Assembly (NCBI GenBank): GCA_963920705.1 | Contig: CAWUCO010000002.1 | Coordinates: forward strand, 186,001-250,000 | Length of the DNA: 64,000 nucleotides | Source: Odiellus spinosus | Lineage: Eukaryota; Arthropoda; Arachnida; Opiliones; Phalangiidae | Direction of reading: 5' to 3' | Part shown: positions 32,401-44,300 of the stretch, piece by piece | Layout of the letters: each line of letters starts with the position of its first letter | Numbering within the stretch: the stretch's first letter is position 1 | Made by a program: the position numbers and the translations under genes | Notes under the pieces: model-generated | Database searches by the model: none | Told to the model about the DNA's origin: nothing | What the model saw: only the letters and a program-made list of their open reading frames with translations

Positions 32401-32913
32401 CTAACAATTTTCTGTAGGAATTTTTGAGTAGAGATTTTTTTCCATGTGAATTATTATTAATAACTCCAAAACGGCTTAGGGCCCAGATATGACGCTAGTA
32501 CCATTGGATAGATAATTAAATACTCTACAATATGTTTTAATTTCAGAAAGTTCCTATGTGTGTGAGCGGAGATATAATCCATAACCCCATATTGTTCACT
32601 TTCTAAATTGATTAATTTCCCTGTAAAAATTCCGTTTTGATGAACGTGGGCGCCACAATTGATTATCTGTTAAAAAGTTATATTTAAAACGAAACGCATT
32701 TACACACGTATAGCAATTATTAATATTTTTTTCGTTTTAATTATTTTTTTTTCATATACCGTGTAGTTATTCAGCTTAAAATTAATAAATCCGTTCGTTT
32801 CTACCTTAGTCTGAAATTGGTTATAGCTATATCGTTCGTCGCGGATCTGGTGGAATAATCCACCCAGCGACGATACGCTTTATTAGGGCGTATTCTGGCA
32901 GATTGACGGTGGT
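29487..32913. mobile_element. 3.4-kb foldback element with tandem-repeat arms
   Basis: The ends match as inverted repeats: 'ccaccgtcaatctgccaga' at 29487 and its complement ending at 32913, each followed by about 110 bp of shared sequence that includes 'tgggtggattattccacca' and its complement. Inside, the left arm has about two units of one type (240 bp, 'ccaagttctgcaagggg') and then six or seven units of about 195 bp ('ctgggccctaagccgttttg'). At about 31345 the orientation flips, and six or seven units run back in reverse complement. No transposase or other coding sequence is present. The structure would form a very long hairpin. Confidence 0.9.
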
Positions 32914-33896
32914 GGCGTCGAGACGATAATAAATTCTATGTACTTTTTAAGGTCTACCTATATATTGCTAAATAACTAGGTAGTCTGCTTTCAGGAATTC
33001 CTCGATAGTTTCATAAATAGTTTAAAGGGTTTTTTGCGCTTATTTTTTGGATTTAAATAGCTGGATTTAATACAGCAATCCTTGTATAGAATGTAACTAC
33101 AAGTTCTCCGCTCGATATCTCAAACAATCCGTGTCTATGTTACTTTAAAAAGAAGTCTCTCTAAATTATTTCCAAACCAATCAAAGTTATCTCGGATAGA
33201 ATTAAAATGACCGTTTTGAAATTGAATGAGTTGTACAATATAGTAGTGTTCCCAACTGCGATATATCCCACATGAATATCCAATTGTAGCCTTACCCCAT
33301 AGTCCATTCCCAAAAGGTAATAGGAGGAGCCTAATTTTCCCGCCAAACAAGTGACGTCATGTGACGTAATTTCTCGAGCCAATAAAGACGAAACCGGATA
33401 TGGAATATTAGGGGGCTGGCTTATGAGGGAGAAAAGTAGAACTTATAGAAGATTGGCTATATTTTCGTACGTTTCGGTTTGTTGAATTTGTTCACCGATT
33501 TTACTTAAATTATGATATTAAAAGGCTAAAAAGTTTGAAATTAATTAATATAAATTGACGGAATACAATTCCGACCTCCTAAAAGCAAGTTTCTTTATTT
33601 TTCTTAAATTTTTTTGGACTTTATTCGTGGATTTCGTTTGGGAATCATTTTTCTTTTTCTTATTCATTATAAACTTCAATTTTAAATTCGTAAAAATAAA
33701 GCTCATTAAGTAAAATAGGAACATGAGGCCGATAGGAATTTAACAACAACACGTCGTCTGCTACTATCTAACAGAAAAAAAAGCTGATTCAAATTTCAGC
33801 TATAGGCTCCGCCCATCCCCGAAATGGAGGCGACGCGGTGTAAGCCCGATGGATATTCATGTGGGATGTATAAATTCATGGCCATGATTATACGGT
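32914..33896. other. Spacer and presumed promoter region of the zinc-finger gene
   Basis: No coding exon. 33349-33370 has 'gtgacgtcatgtgacgtaat', a CRE-like (TGACGTCA) palindrome with a second TGACGTAA half. 33800-33890 is GC-richer and may be promoter-proximal. This is inference only. Confidence 0.4.
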
Positions 33897-35663
33897 ATGA
33901 AAAACGGCATATTATTCGTATCAAATCGTAATTTTTTTTTATTAATTTACTTAGAAAAAATTGGATCTTGCAACGAAAGGGGGGACGATGATCGCTTGAC
34001 AGATGACCCGCGCACCTCACAAGGCATAGAGGTTAAAAGAGAACCCGGGATGGAAAAAGAAGAGACCCGAAGAAAAAAACTCAAATGCCACAAGCCCGAT
34101 TGCAAATACTCCGCTTATTCTAAATGGAACTTAAAGAAACACGCGTTAATTCATTCTGGCGGAAAGAAGTTCAAACGCGATGAGCCCAATTGCAAATATT
34201 CTACTATTTATAAAGGGCACTTTAAGAAACACGCGTTAATTCATTCTGGCAAAAAGAAGTTCAAATGCGACGAGCACAGTTGCAAATATTCTACTTTTCG
34301 TAAAGGGCACTTAAAGGAACACGAGTTAATTCATTCTGGCGAAAAGAAGTTCAAATGCGATGAGCCCAATTGCAAATATTCTACGTTTACTAAACGGTAC
34401 TTAAAGAATCACGCGTTAGTTCATTCCGGCGAAAAGAAGTTCAAATGCGACGAGCCCAAATGCAAATACTCTACTATTCTTAAAGGGAACTTAAATATTC
34501 ACGCGTTAATTCATTCTGGCGAAAAGAAGTTCAAATGCGACGTGCCCAATTGCAAATACTCTACTACTACTAAAGGTTACTTAAAGAAACACGCGTTAAT
34601 TCATTCCAGCGAAAAGAAATTCAAATGCGATGAGCCCAATTGCAAATTCTCTACTATTACTAAAGAGTACTTAAAGAAACACAAATTAATTCATTCTGGC
34701 GAAAAGAAGTTCAAATGCGATGAGCCCAATTGCAAATATTCTACTATTACTAAAGAGTACTTAAAGAAACACGCCTTAATTCATTCCGGCGAAAAGAAGT
34801 TCAAATGCGACGAGCTCAATTGTAAATACTCTAGTATTCATAAAGGGGACTTAAAGAAACACAAGTTAATTCATTTTGGCGAAAAGAAGTTCAAATGCGA
34901 CGAGCTCAATTGTAAATACTCTAGTATTCATAAAGGGGACTTAAAGATTCACGCGTTAATTCATTCTGGCGAAAAGAAGTTCAAATGCGACGAGCCCAAT
35001 TGCAAATACTCTGCTTATTCTAAAGGGAACTTAAAGGTACACGCGTTACTTCATTCTGGCGAAAAGAAGATCAAATGCGACGTGCCCAATTGCAAATACT
35101 CTACTATTAGTAAGAGTTACTTAAAAAGACACGCGTTAATTCATTCTGGCGAAAAGAAGTTCAAATGCGACGAGCCCAATTGCAAATACTCTACTATTAA
35201 TAATAGGAACTTAAAAAGACACGCCTTTGTTCATTCTGGCGAAAAGAAGTTCAAATGCGACGAGCCCAATTGCAAATATTTTAGTAAATGTAAAACCTAT
35301 TTAAACATTCACTTGAAAACTCATTCGAAAGAGAAGCCGCATAAATGCGAAAAGTGCGACAAAGCTTTTAAAAGTAGGCGGGCGTGGGCAAGTCATATAT
35401 TATTGCACTCTGAAGAGACTCCATTTGAATGCGACGAATCGACGCGTACGAATAGAGAAGAGTGCTACAAATGCCACCAATGCCGCCTTGTATTGCTCGG
35501 CCAATCAGATTTGAGGGCGCATCAAGACGCGCACAGACCGTGTTCCGTCCCGTTGCCCAGGCTGCCCGTTTCTTGTGACGTAATCCTGGATGTCAACGAC
35601 CCTCCCTTATTCCGCGTAAAAATTGAAGTAAACGATGACGTTATCAAAAAAGAAATACTTTGA
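33897..35663 (+). CDS. C2H2 zinc-finger protein, about 16 fingers
   Basis: An uninterrupted 588-codon frame. Fourteen near-identical fingers follow a 30-residue (90-bp) period of the form C-x4-C-x12-H-x3-H with linker HSGEKKFKCDE. Two more fingers use C-x2-C, and a C-terminal region lacks fingers. Finger 2 has Arg in place of its first Cys and is probably non-functional. Known of the family: the protein binds DNA in the nucleus, and close tandem fingers suggest recent internal amplification. The 'KCDEPNCKYST' pattern is unusual in its four-residue Cys spacing. The first ATG is at 33897, but a good acceptor (TTTACTTAG at 33954) may mean that the first 20 residues are intron and an upstream exon supplies the start. 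A poly(A) signal lies 29 bp after the stop. The gene sits between two related foldback elements. Confidence 0.9.
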   Translation: MKNGILFVSNRNFFLLIYLEKIGSCNERGDDDRLTDDPRTSQGIEVKREPGMEKEETRRKKLKCHKPDCKYSAYSKWNLKKHALIHSGGKKFKRDEPNCKYSTIYKGHFKKHALIHSGKKKFKCDEHSCKYSTFRKGHLKEHELIHSGEKKFKCDEPNCKYSTFTKRYLKNHALVHSGEKKFKCDEPKCKYSTILKGNLNIHALIHSGEKKFKCDVPNCKYSTTTKGYLKKHALIHSSEKKFKCDEPNCKFSTITKEYLKKHKLIHSGEKKFKCDEPNCKYSTITKEYLKKHALIHSGEKKFKCDELNCKYSSIHKGDLKKHKLIHFGEKKFKCDELNCKYSSIHKGDLKIHALIHSGEKKFKCDEPNCKYSAYSKGNLKVHALLHSGEKKIKCDVPNCKYSTISKSYLKRHALIHSGEKKFKCDEPNCKYSTINNRNLKRHAFVHSGEKKFKCDEPNCKYFSKCKTYLNIHLKTHSKEKPHKCEKCDKAFKSRRAWASHILLHSEETPFECDESTRTNREECYKCHQCRLVLLGQSDLRAHQDAHRPCSVPLPRLPVSCDVILDVNDPPLFRVKIEVNDDVIKKEIL

Positions 35664-35691
35664 AACTGCTTTTATGATTTATAATTTACTG

Positions 35692-35697
35692 AATAAA
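35692..35697 (+). terminator. Poly(A) signal of the zinc-finger gene
   Basis: AATAAA beginning 29 bases after the stop codon, followed by a T-rich stretch. Confidence 0.6.
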
Positions 35698-35859
35698 ATG
35701 TTTTTAACATTATTTTGTCTTCTATATCGTGAACACTCAAATAGGTTCCCGGACAATACTATCGAGAAAGGATTGAAGTTACACCAGTTGGGAATTCTTA
35801 CTTATGGCGTTTTCCATTGGGACTGCATCGATTCGAGAGTGCTCCAGATTTTCTTGTAA

Positions 35860-36185
35860 CGTCAAAGCTCGCGCTCGAGGGCATTGGAGCGGTCTCGAAG
35901 CGACCTCCCAAAGGAAGACGACTTGCTTTCCATAGTCACTCTTTTCGCGCAGAGGCACCTGGCTGCCGGTGGTTCACTACTTCTATCTTCCATTAGAGAT
36001 CGGAGTGCTCCGTAATCATTACTCCGTCTCTCAACTTAGAGCAGCTCGGAGTGCTCCGCGAGAGAGTGAGCGGCCCAATGGAAGACGTTACTCCATCTCG
36101 GGAGTGCTCCCTTTTTCCCAATAGAAGACAAAAATATATTCAGAGCACTCCCGGAGTGCTCGGAGTAGCCCAATGGGAAAAGTAT
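35860..36185. repeat. Cluster of 'ggagtgctcc' palindromes
   Basis: GGAGTGCTCC, or close forms, occurs at least six times (about 36002-36170), including 'gagcactcccggagtgctc'. The cluster also carries two 'ccaat(g)ggaa' boxes. Could be a binding-site cluster or the end of a repeat. Confidence 0.6.
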
Positions 36186-36189
36186 TCAA

Positions 36190-37540
36190 ATCCCAACTAA
36201 CCCCCCCCCCCCCCCGCAGAACTTGAAAAACAAATGGAAATGATATTTTCTTAAATTTAATTTACTCTTAAGTTTTAAACTAGGCGAGGTCCAGATATGA
36301 GACTACTTTCATTTGATAGATAATTAAATACTAAATAACATATTTAAATTTGATATCGATCCTATGGGTGTGAGTTGAGTTATAAGACAAATTATTCCTT
36401 CCCCCGCAGAACTTGGAAAACAAATGTAAATTATATTTTCTTAAATTTAATTTACTCTAAGTTTTAAACTAGGCGAGGTTCAGATATCTGATTGGTTTCA
36501 TTTGATAGATAATTACATTTTCTGTAACATATGTAAATTTAATGTCGATCATACGTGTGTGAGGGGAGTTTTAACAAACTATTCCCCCACTAAATTTTAG
36601 CTAATAATTTTTCTTATTATTAGTGTGGTCTGGAATTGGTTATAGCTATATTGTTCGTTGTGCTACTGGTGGAATAATCCAGCCAGTTACTATACGTTAT
36701 TTACGGCGTATTCTGCCAGATCGCTCGTGCCAGAACCACTGGCAATCTGCCATAATACGCCTATAATTAAGCGTATCGTCTCTGGGTGGATTATTCCACC
36801 AGATCCGCGACGGGCCATATAGCTACAACCAATTTCAGACTAAAGTAGAAACAAACGGTTTTTGGCCATTTTATGCTGAATAACTACATGGTACATGATA
36901 TAAAACTAATTAAAACGAGAAAAATATTAATAATTGCTATATGTGTGTAAATGCAGATAATCATTGGTGGCGTAACCTTCATCAAAACGGAATTTTTACA
37001 GGGAAATTATTCAATTTAGAAAGTGAACAATATGGGGGTTACGGCTTATATCTCCCTCCACACACATAGGAACCTTCTGAAATTAAAATATACTGTCAAG
37101 CATTTAATTATCTATTTAATGATACTAGCGTAATATCTGCGCCCTAAGCCGTTCTGGAGCAATTAATTTTAATTGCAATAGAAAAAATCTATATAATCCA
37201 AAATATACCTAGAAAAATGATAGGGGGTTTGAAAATACAGCTAATATCTCCCCCCACACACATAGGAACTTTATGAAATTAGCAGACATTGTTAAGCGCT
37301 TAATTATCTATCCAATGGTACTAGCGTCGTATCTGGGCCCTGAGCCGTTTAAGAGCAATTAATTTTAATTCAAATAGAAAAACATCTCTACTCAAAAATA
37401 TACATATAGAAAATTGTTAGGGGGGGGGTTGGAATTAATGCTAATATCTCCGCTCACACACATAGGAAGCTTCTGAAATTAAAACATATTGTAGAGCATT
37501 TAATTATCTACCCAATGGTACTAGGCCAGATTGACGGTGG
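36190..37540. mobile_element. Rearranged copy of the foldback element
   Basis: 36190-36600 holds two units of the 'ccaagttctgc' type in reverse orientation. 36620-36850 holds two element termini joined head to head (complementary 'ggtggaataatcca' motifs about 100 bp apart). 37020-37520 holds three units of the 'ccctaagccgtt' type, and the right terminus ends at 37540 ('gccagattgacggtgg'). Compared with the intact copy, the termini are in the middle, as expected after recombination or nested insertion. Confidence 0.8.
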
Positions 37541-38079
37541 TTGATATATACAGCAAGGATATACAGTTATAGTAGCGAGATGCGAGTTGAGTAGATTATA
37601 GAGACGAACTGATGACGTGAAAATGATTCTATGTCCTCTCACAGATTGATACACGTTCGAGAGGCGCGTTATATGATTGGTCCCGTTTTGGTTCTAGTTT
37701 TATTCGTAACCCTCTAGTTCCGCGGTTGTCCGCTCATATTGAGTCACTTGGAATATTCCGACAAATCTATCGGGCCATCCGCATCTGACTCGGAACTAAT
37801 TTGATTCTTCTTCCTTGAAACGGAAGATGTTTTACGCTGTTTACTGTATCAGCTGGATGTAAATACGTAATCCATTGAAACTTGGATCCAGGGTAATTGC
37901 GCTTATCGCGTTTAAAATTATAACTCGCGTCAAAATGGCTCGCAACATGATTCTTTAGGCGCGTTGGTGTGTCTGGTACAAAATACGCTCTTGTTAAACT
38001 TTTATGGGATACTCGCCAGCCTGAAATTGTTCGTCATAAGAGAATTATGTATTTCATATTCAATAGCGAGTTTAAAAAA
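37541..38079. other. Intergenic, no gene seen
   Basis: Between the foldback relic and the 3' end of the D-aspartate oxidase gene. Nothing recognised. Confidence 0.5.
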
Positions 38080-38085
38080 TTTATT
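38080..38085 (-). terminator. Candidate poly(A) signal of the D-aspartate oxidase gene
   Basis: AATAAA on the minus strand, about 125 bases past the stop codon at 38210-38212. Confidence 0.5.
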
Positions 38086-38209
38086 TTAATAATAAAAATA
38101 AAAAAATAAAATGAAGTTTTAAGTAAAAAATCGTATACCGTCAAAGTTTTTCCACGTACAAAACGAATATTAAAACCAACGTATGGTATGGCGAACCTGT
38201 GGCTCAGTT

Positions 38210-38329
38210 TTAAAGTCTACTGCTCAATCTAGTCTCTTTAACAATATCCTTTAAGAGATAAACAACATCTCCGGCGCAACCCCAAGACAATGTAACCCCA
38301 GATCCGCCGTGCCCGTAGTTGTGAATAAC
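38210..38329 (-). CDS. DDO: D-aspartate oxidase exon 10: C-terminus with PTS1
   Basis: Acceptor CTGTTTTAG|GTTATT; 39 codons and stop. Encodes [14 protein letters not shown], the FAD-contact motif, and ends in SRL, a functional form of the peroxisome-import tripeptide. Confidence 0.97.
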   Translation of the reverse strand, partial: VIHNYGHGGSGVTLSWGCAGDVVYLLKDIVKETRLSSRL

Positions 38330-41300
38330 CTAAAACAGTATTAAACCAGGCAATTAGCGTAAAATTCAATATTTATAACTAAACATTGGTGCTCGCAATT
38401 TGTTCGATTTAAGGAGTACTTATAAGGCAAGTTTTCCCCCATTATAAATAAAGGGAGATTATTGACAGAGATCCGCGAGGGTGACGAGAAAAATCAAGCG
38501 AATGTTTTGAGGATTCTACTGCTAAAAATAAACCTGAATAGCGTGGATTAAAACATTCGAGAAATATTTCAAAACAGTGCGTAAAAACGGAAAATATTTA
38601 GATTAAATGGCATTAAAATAGATGTACCTCCGATTTATTAAAATACTTCCCATCTTTGGCCTCGTAAAATATTCGAGACAAGCGCGATTGCGCGAGCTTG
38701 AATATGATCAAGACCGAGATTTATCACAGAATGCAAAATTGTCGTTATATCCTAATTACCGATCAGATTTATTCTAGTCTTTCGCTATCTCGCAATATAA
38801 CAATTTTGCCTAATAATATCTTGGAAAAAGGCACCCTCATTATACCAACCTACAAGCCATTTGTTTTGTTGTTGTTTTTTTTTTAACCGCGCTTGAGGAT
38901 ATTAATGCTTTTTAGACATTAACATCGAAAGTATCTCGCATTCCGGCTTCATTCTACGATTTAAATTGTCAACATTTGAAATTATATTACGACGTTTTGT
39001 GACAAAAAAGTCGAGAAATTATCAATATTAAAGGTAGCCGATACTTCGGAATTCGTTGTACTGATTTAACAGTTGAGATTTGACAAATATAATACGGAGT
39101 TTAACTCGAGATATAATTCCTTTGGAAAGCGGATTGACCATAGGGGCGTGATCGGGCTCTTAAAAGTCAGGTTGAGTCGCCCTATTCTTTCGCACCCATT
39201 GTCACTCGGCCCTAGAGGTCGATATTTGGACAAGATAATCCAGAAAATTTTGGTTATTCACATAATTATGAATAATAATCAGTTAAATATAACCATTATG
39301 TTGGGTTTTCTATAGACTTTCCGTGGATAGTTTTCAATTAAGAATAAAGATAAAATTAATCTTATCCAAACCCCGACTTCTACTCGGCCCCATATACACC
39401 TGTTCAGTTTTTAGCGAGGACTTTTTTGGAATTTTATGCCCTAGTTTTACCGCCTTTAAATTTCTTTCAGAGAATGACGTGCCAAGGGTCAAGCCGTTAA
39501 TCTTTGGGGGAGCAAAGGCAACTCCGGGTGGATCTAGGTGCCAGCTGTAGCTAAACTAAAGCGTTTATGGAAACACCAGTTGTCAGTTGACATTTTTATT
39601 CTTACTCATCGACGAAGGGCGTGCCACGTATATTAGCGTTCTCCGAGTGCCCTTATGAAAATATTGACTACGTGGCTATGGAGTTCACATTTGGTGGTTT
39701 AAGGCTTCGTAATTGAATCCCCTCTCTGCTATATACACCCTAAAGTGTCCGTATTAATCTTTCTGGAATTGTAAGAATTTCAAGGATTTGGGATTCAACT
39801 ATACTCTATTTAGCATTTAAATGTTGAAATTATTTCGGCGAAGTTCATGCGCATAATTTATTACGAAATTATTTTAAGATTCTCTCCTAAGACTATTACA
39901 AATATTAAGATCAGCGCGCTAATCGATAAAAATTGAGAATCCAGAACTTTAACTTTTAAACGTAACAATAGTCGCGTTCACACTAGAGACTTTAAAAGTG
40001 CTTTTAAACCTTTTGGAAAGGTCAATGTATAAAATTTTTGGGATCACCCGTGTAGATCTTCGATGAAGAAACTAAATTAATATCTTGTAAAGTATATTTG
40101 AAGCGGTTTTAAAACGGTTCGAAAGGGTCAAGTGTGAACTTAGCTTTTGATATTTAGTGAAAAGCTCTTACTTGTAAAACGGTGGAGTTTCTGGATAAAA
40201 GGTCTCGCTCCACTCTAGGGCATTCCCTACCGGGTCTTAGCCCAACCCAATCTTCTTTGTACTCGGCGCTCTGTAACGCCATAAAAATTTCTATTGTAAA
40301 TTCCGCGTTAACAAACTGGGAAAACCGAAATCTTTCCCAATTGAGAAAAATTCATTTCCAATGTCCATGAAAAGTACATTTTTCGTCGTAACTATGGGAA
40401 TTTACCCGTACGAAAAAGATACTTTTTGGTCAAGAAATCGGTCTTGATTGTAAACGGGCAATTAAATAAATTTAACCTTTTTTTCTTAAATGTTTTTTAA
40501 AATAATTTTTCTTAATTATATTTTTCAGTTGTATTGTAAAACTATTGCCAAATTATTATTATTAATAATGAAACTATTTTTAACTTATACTAATACAACG
40601 CTTCATTTCACCAAATGAGCTGATTCAGTAAAGTCAACTAGCCCATACATGTTTTAGGTCTATATAACGCCCTATCTTTATCGAGCGGAGCAATCCTATA
40701 AGAAATAAAGGAAATCCAGGCATTTCCAAGTCTAGAGGTAACTTTATCACACTCGGAGGAGTTTCGAGCTGAAGAGGGACGCGTTACGTGGTGGAAGTTA
40801 ACTAAGGATAATTGGGCCAATTGGTTCGAACTTATAACAGGGTTGCCAAGGGTCAAGAAAAAATGGGAAGAGTCAGGGAATTTGAAAATAATCCAATAAA
40901 GTCAGGGAATTTGAAAATGATCCAATAAAGTCAGGGAATTTTAAGATATTTTAAAAAGTCATGGAATTTAAATATTTTTCAAGAAATTCCAATCATTATC
41001 TGCAGAAAATATTTGAAGCTAACCGTGTCAGTTGTATAGATTACAACAAAGATATCCTTGCAAATGTTATTGAAAATTCTTATTTTTAAGTAATATAAAA
41101 AATAAAAGGTTGAAAATTGGGTTGTATTAGCTGAAACGCGCTCAAGGAAAATAGTTGGAAAAGGTCAGGGAATTTGAATCTGGAAAAACTGTGGCAACCC
41201 TCAACTTTTAGAACTCTTTAATTATCTCGGAACCAAACTAGGCAATTTTTTAACTAGACACGCGCGTATGGTGCAGACAGTACGCGGTGAAAATAGTTGG

Positions 41301-44300
41301 TTTTATAAAATAGCGTTGGAACCAGCAAAAAGAGTCGTTAAAAAGAAAACGTTTCTTTATGTTTTTCGTGGTTAAGGAGGAAGTGAAGTTTTGTAATACC
41401 TAAACTATTAACTTTGCAGCATATACGGACGCAAAAATAAATGGATGAAAAGCCTTGACCTACCAACAGACTAGGTAAAATTGTGGCGGTACCACTGAGG
41501 ATCCTTTCTTTATCGGCAATGTCAACATTAGTGTTCCAATCGTCGTCTTGTTTAGTTCCTCCCAAGGTTACGACGTCTTGGCTATACAAAAGAAATCCGT
41601 ACTATACGTTTTGTTCGTAAAATTTAAAGAATCAGCGTAACATCTCGTACTTGGGAATTATATAAAACTCCTTTTCCATAACGCAGTGTTTGATCCACGG
41701 CGCGTTAACCTGGAAATAAATTAATTTTACTACTTGGTTCGCGTTTTAACGTAAAATTTAATACAAATACCTTAACAACTTGTCCTCGAATTGGATAAAC
41801 TGACGAGTCCGGCACCAAAAACGCGGAATTTAAACCGGCGCAGTTAATGACTACATCGTATTCACCAATTAGCTTCGAGTAAATATACGGAAAATCAGAT
41901 ATACGAAAACACTAACTATATCGATAAATCATTGGCGAAATGAAGAAATTTACTGATATACGGGTCTGCCTATTCTCTAGAAGTAGCGGCCACGCGAGTT
42001 TTTACGTGGAGTGATGACGTCATTGCTACACGTTATAGAAAGATAGCTCGAAATACGGATGTAGATGGGGGAAGGAACGTAGCTTTTAGCGCGTTTACTC
42101 CCCTTCGTGTTCCTCCTAAAAAAAATTCGTGTTACACCCATGGTTTTCGTCGACAGTTGAGAGTTTTCACTCTCTCTGACTGTAGTCCCAGGGGCCATCT
42201 AGCGCGAAGACTCCTTTCTCCATTTATTTATTTTTTGATTTTTTTTTGGCGCGGGTAAGAATTATTTACATTTTTTACGCGGTTACCAAGTACTCGATGG
42301 ACCATCACTCAACGTTTATCCAGACTGTCTGGATACCTCTTGTTATTAGTTACCAAGTCTATGAATCAGAATTTCCTTCTATTCCACCCTTCCAATACGT
42401 ACTTCGTGTAGCTTGTGAAGTTTTCGTCTGACAACGTGACCTCCGAGGGAGTGAAACCTAACGCGACAACAAACTAAATTTGTAAAACCAGAAGCCGATC
42501 CCAGTATCCATTAGAAATTAGTATTTTTCATTTTTTTTCGCTAGTGAAATTCTAAAGTATATTGCGTAGGAGGCGTGTAAGCCTCACCCTCAAAAATATC
42601 TCGGGCAATGGCCGTTATAAGGAATATTATCAACATTGACCCGAACCTTGTCTCGCGTCGTCTGGGTGAAATTTAAGTTTCGATCTGATTGGCTTATAGC
42701 AAGAATAGATTTAACGCAAGAATATTTCACCGTACGCTATAGGTCTACTATAACGCTAGTCATGAACGGGAGGTGCCTGCTAGATTTGACGTAATATTTG
42801 TTATGAAATTCACCCAATCACGAGGTTCAGCTAGCTCTGCCGCCAGCGCCTATCCCCGCAGCCTGCTATTCCTCCACTCCGCACTTATCTTAGAAAACCG
42901 TTAACCGCTTCCTGCGCACGTGACCCCCATAGGCTCCGCCCGATTATGACTAGCGCGCGGACAAAGGTATAGCTCTTCCACATTATTGTGTTATATCTAT
43001 TCTTGCTTATAGAAATAAGGCCCGCCTTATATAGTTGTCGTTTCAGCCCTAGTGAATCTAAGTACCCCCGATTAGTGCGGAGTTATAGTCTAAAAATCTG
43101 GATTACCCGTCGTAAACGTATCGATGAAGTAAAAATATTTTGTTTTTACCTCTCAGTAAGTTTTGGCAATAGTTTCTTGCATTCCACGTACACTGAAAGG
43201 CCGCATTTACCAAATCTGAAATGAAAATAAACTTCCGCGTCGTTACTCTCTTATAGGTAGATAATGAAATTATTTTTTTTCCTGGGAGTTTTGTAAAGTC
43301 TCTAGTGTAGTCTATTTTTCTTAGAGTCAAACTTAGCATAATTAGCCGGTTTTTTTCTAAGAAAATTAAGTCGTATACTTCGTTTATAAGCTCGTGTTTG
43401 AAGAGTTCGGTGGGTGGGCCTAAGTAACTCGTAAAACTTCTGAAGTCGCCATTTATCTTTTACAGAATCAAATAATTAGGGGATAAATAGTTGGGAGAGG
43501 TTACCAATACGCTTGACAAGGCCACTCGGCATTGTACAATGCTTGTCGAGAAAAATGGTTGGTGATGGCCATCGCGCTCTAGGAGGACAGGCTTACATTC
43601 GTATGTCACACAGAACTTACTGAAGGAAAACATATAACGATTTCCCTTTCACACCGACCTGTATTTGCTCGGATATATCGAGAGTTCGTCCGTCGTCATA
43701 TCTCTCGATCCCATCACTTGGTTCATGTATATTGGAATTTCCTGAAAAAAAAAAAAAAATTAAACAAAAGTTAAATTAAGGAGTGAAGAAGGGCCTCGAC
43801 TCTCGGGAGTTTCCTCAAAGGACGGGCCCATTTCATTAAAACGTACTACCCAACCTAACAGACAAATTCCAAATGGCTAAAACTACGCTCTTTTTAGCTA
43901 CACCTCCCCCTCCCCTGGGTGGGGTGAAGATATTACATTCGATGTTCCGCCGCCGTTGCCATTGTCGGCGATGGAAAGGACGAAAAACAAGTAGTCGCGG
44001 ATGATTATTTGAAAAGTGGAAAAATTTAAAAGATAGAGATAAAGAGCGGACTACGAGGATCGACGTTTTAAAGCTCAAACTGTAGACGAATTCCAAATTG
44101 AAGATGAGATTGCAGGGGCTACGTACTCGCGAAATAAATATCATTATTATTGATAATTATTAAATAATTAGTCACCTCTTTAGAGTTTATAAAATGGCCG
44201 ATTTCATTTTACTTATTAATGTTTGTTTCTCTCGCTTATCTCGTTTCATAGAGCTTGAAGCGTAAGAATTTAAAGAAACGAACCTTTTGAGTCTCGCCAA

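Noticed and set aside
40638-40856. Additional D-aspartate oxidase exon on the minus strand
   Set aside because: The frame does not match the family. The exons on either side (41464-41581 and 40172-40270) join directly in phase, and most of this stretch lies next to a MITE.
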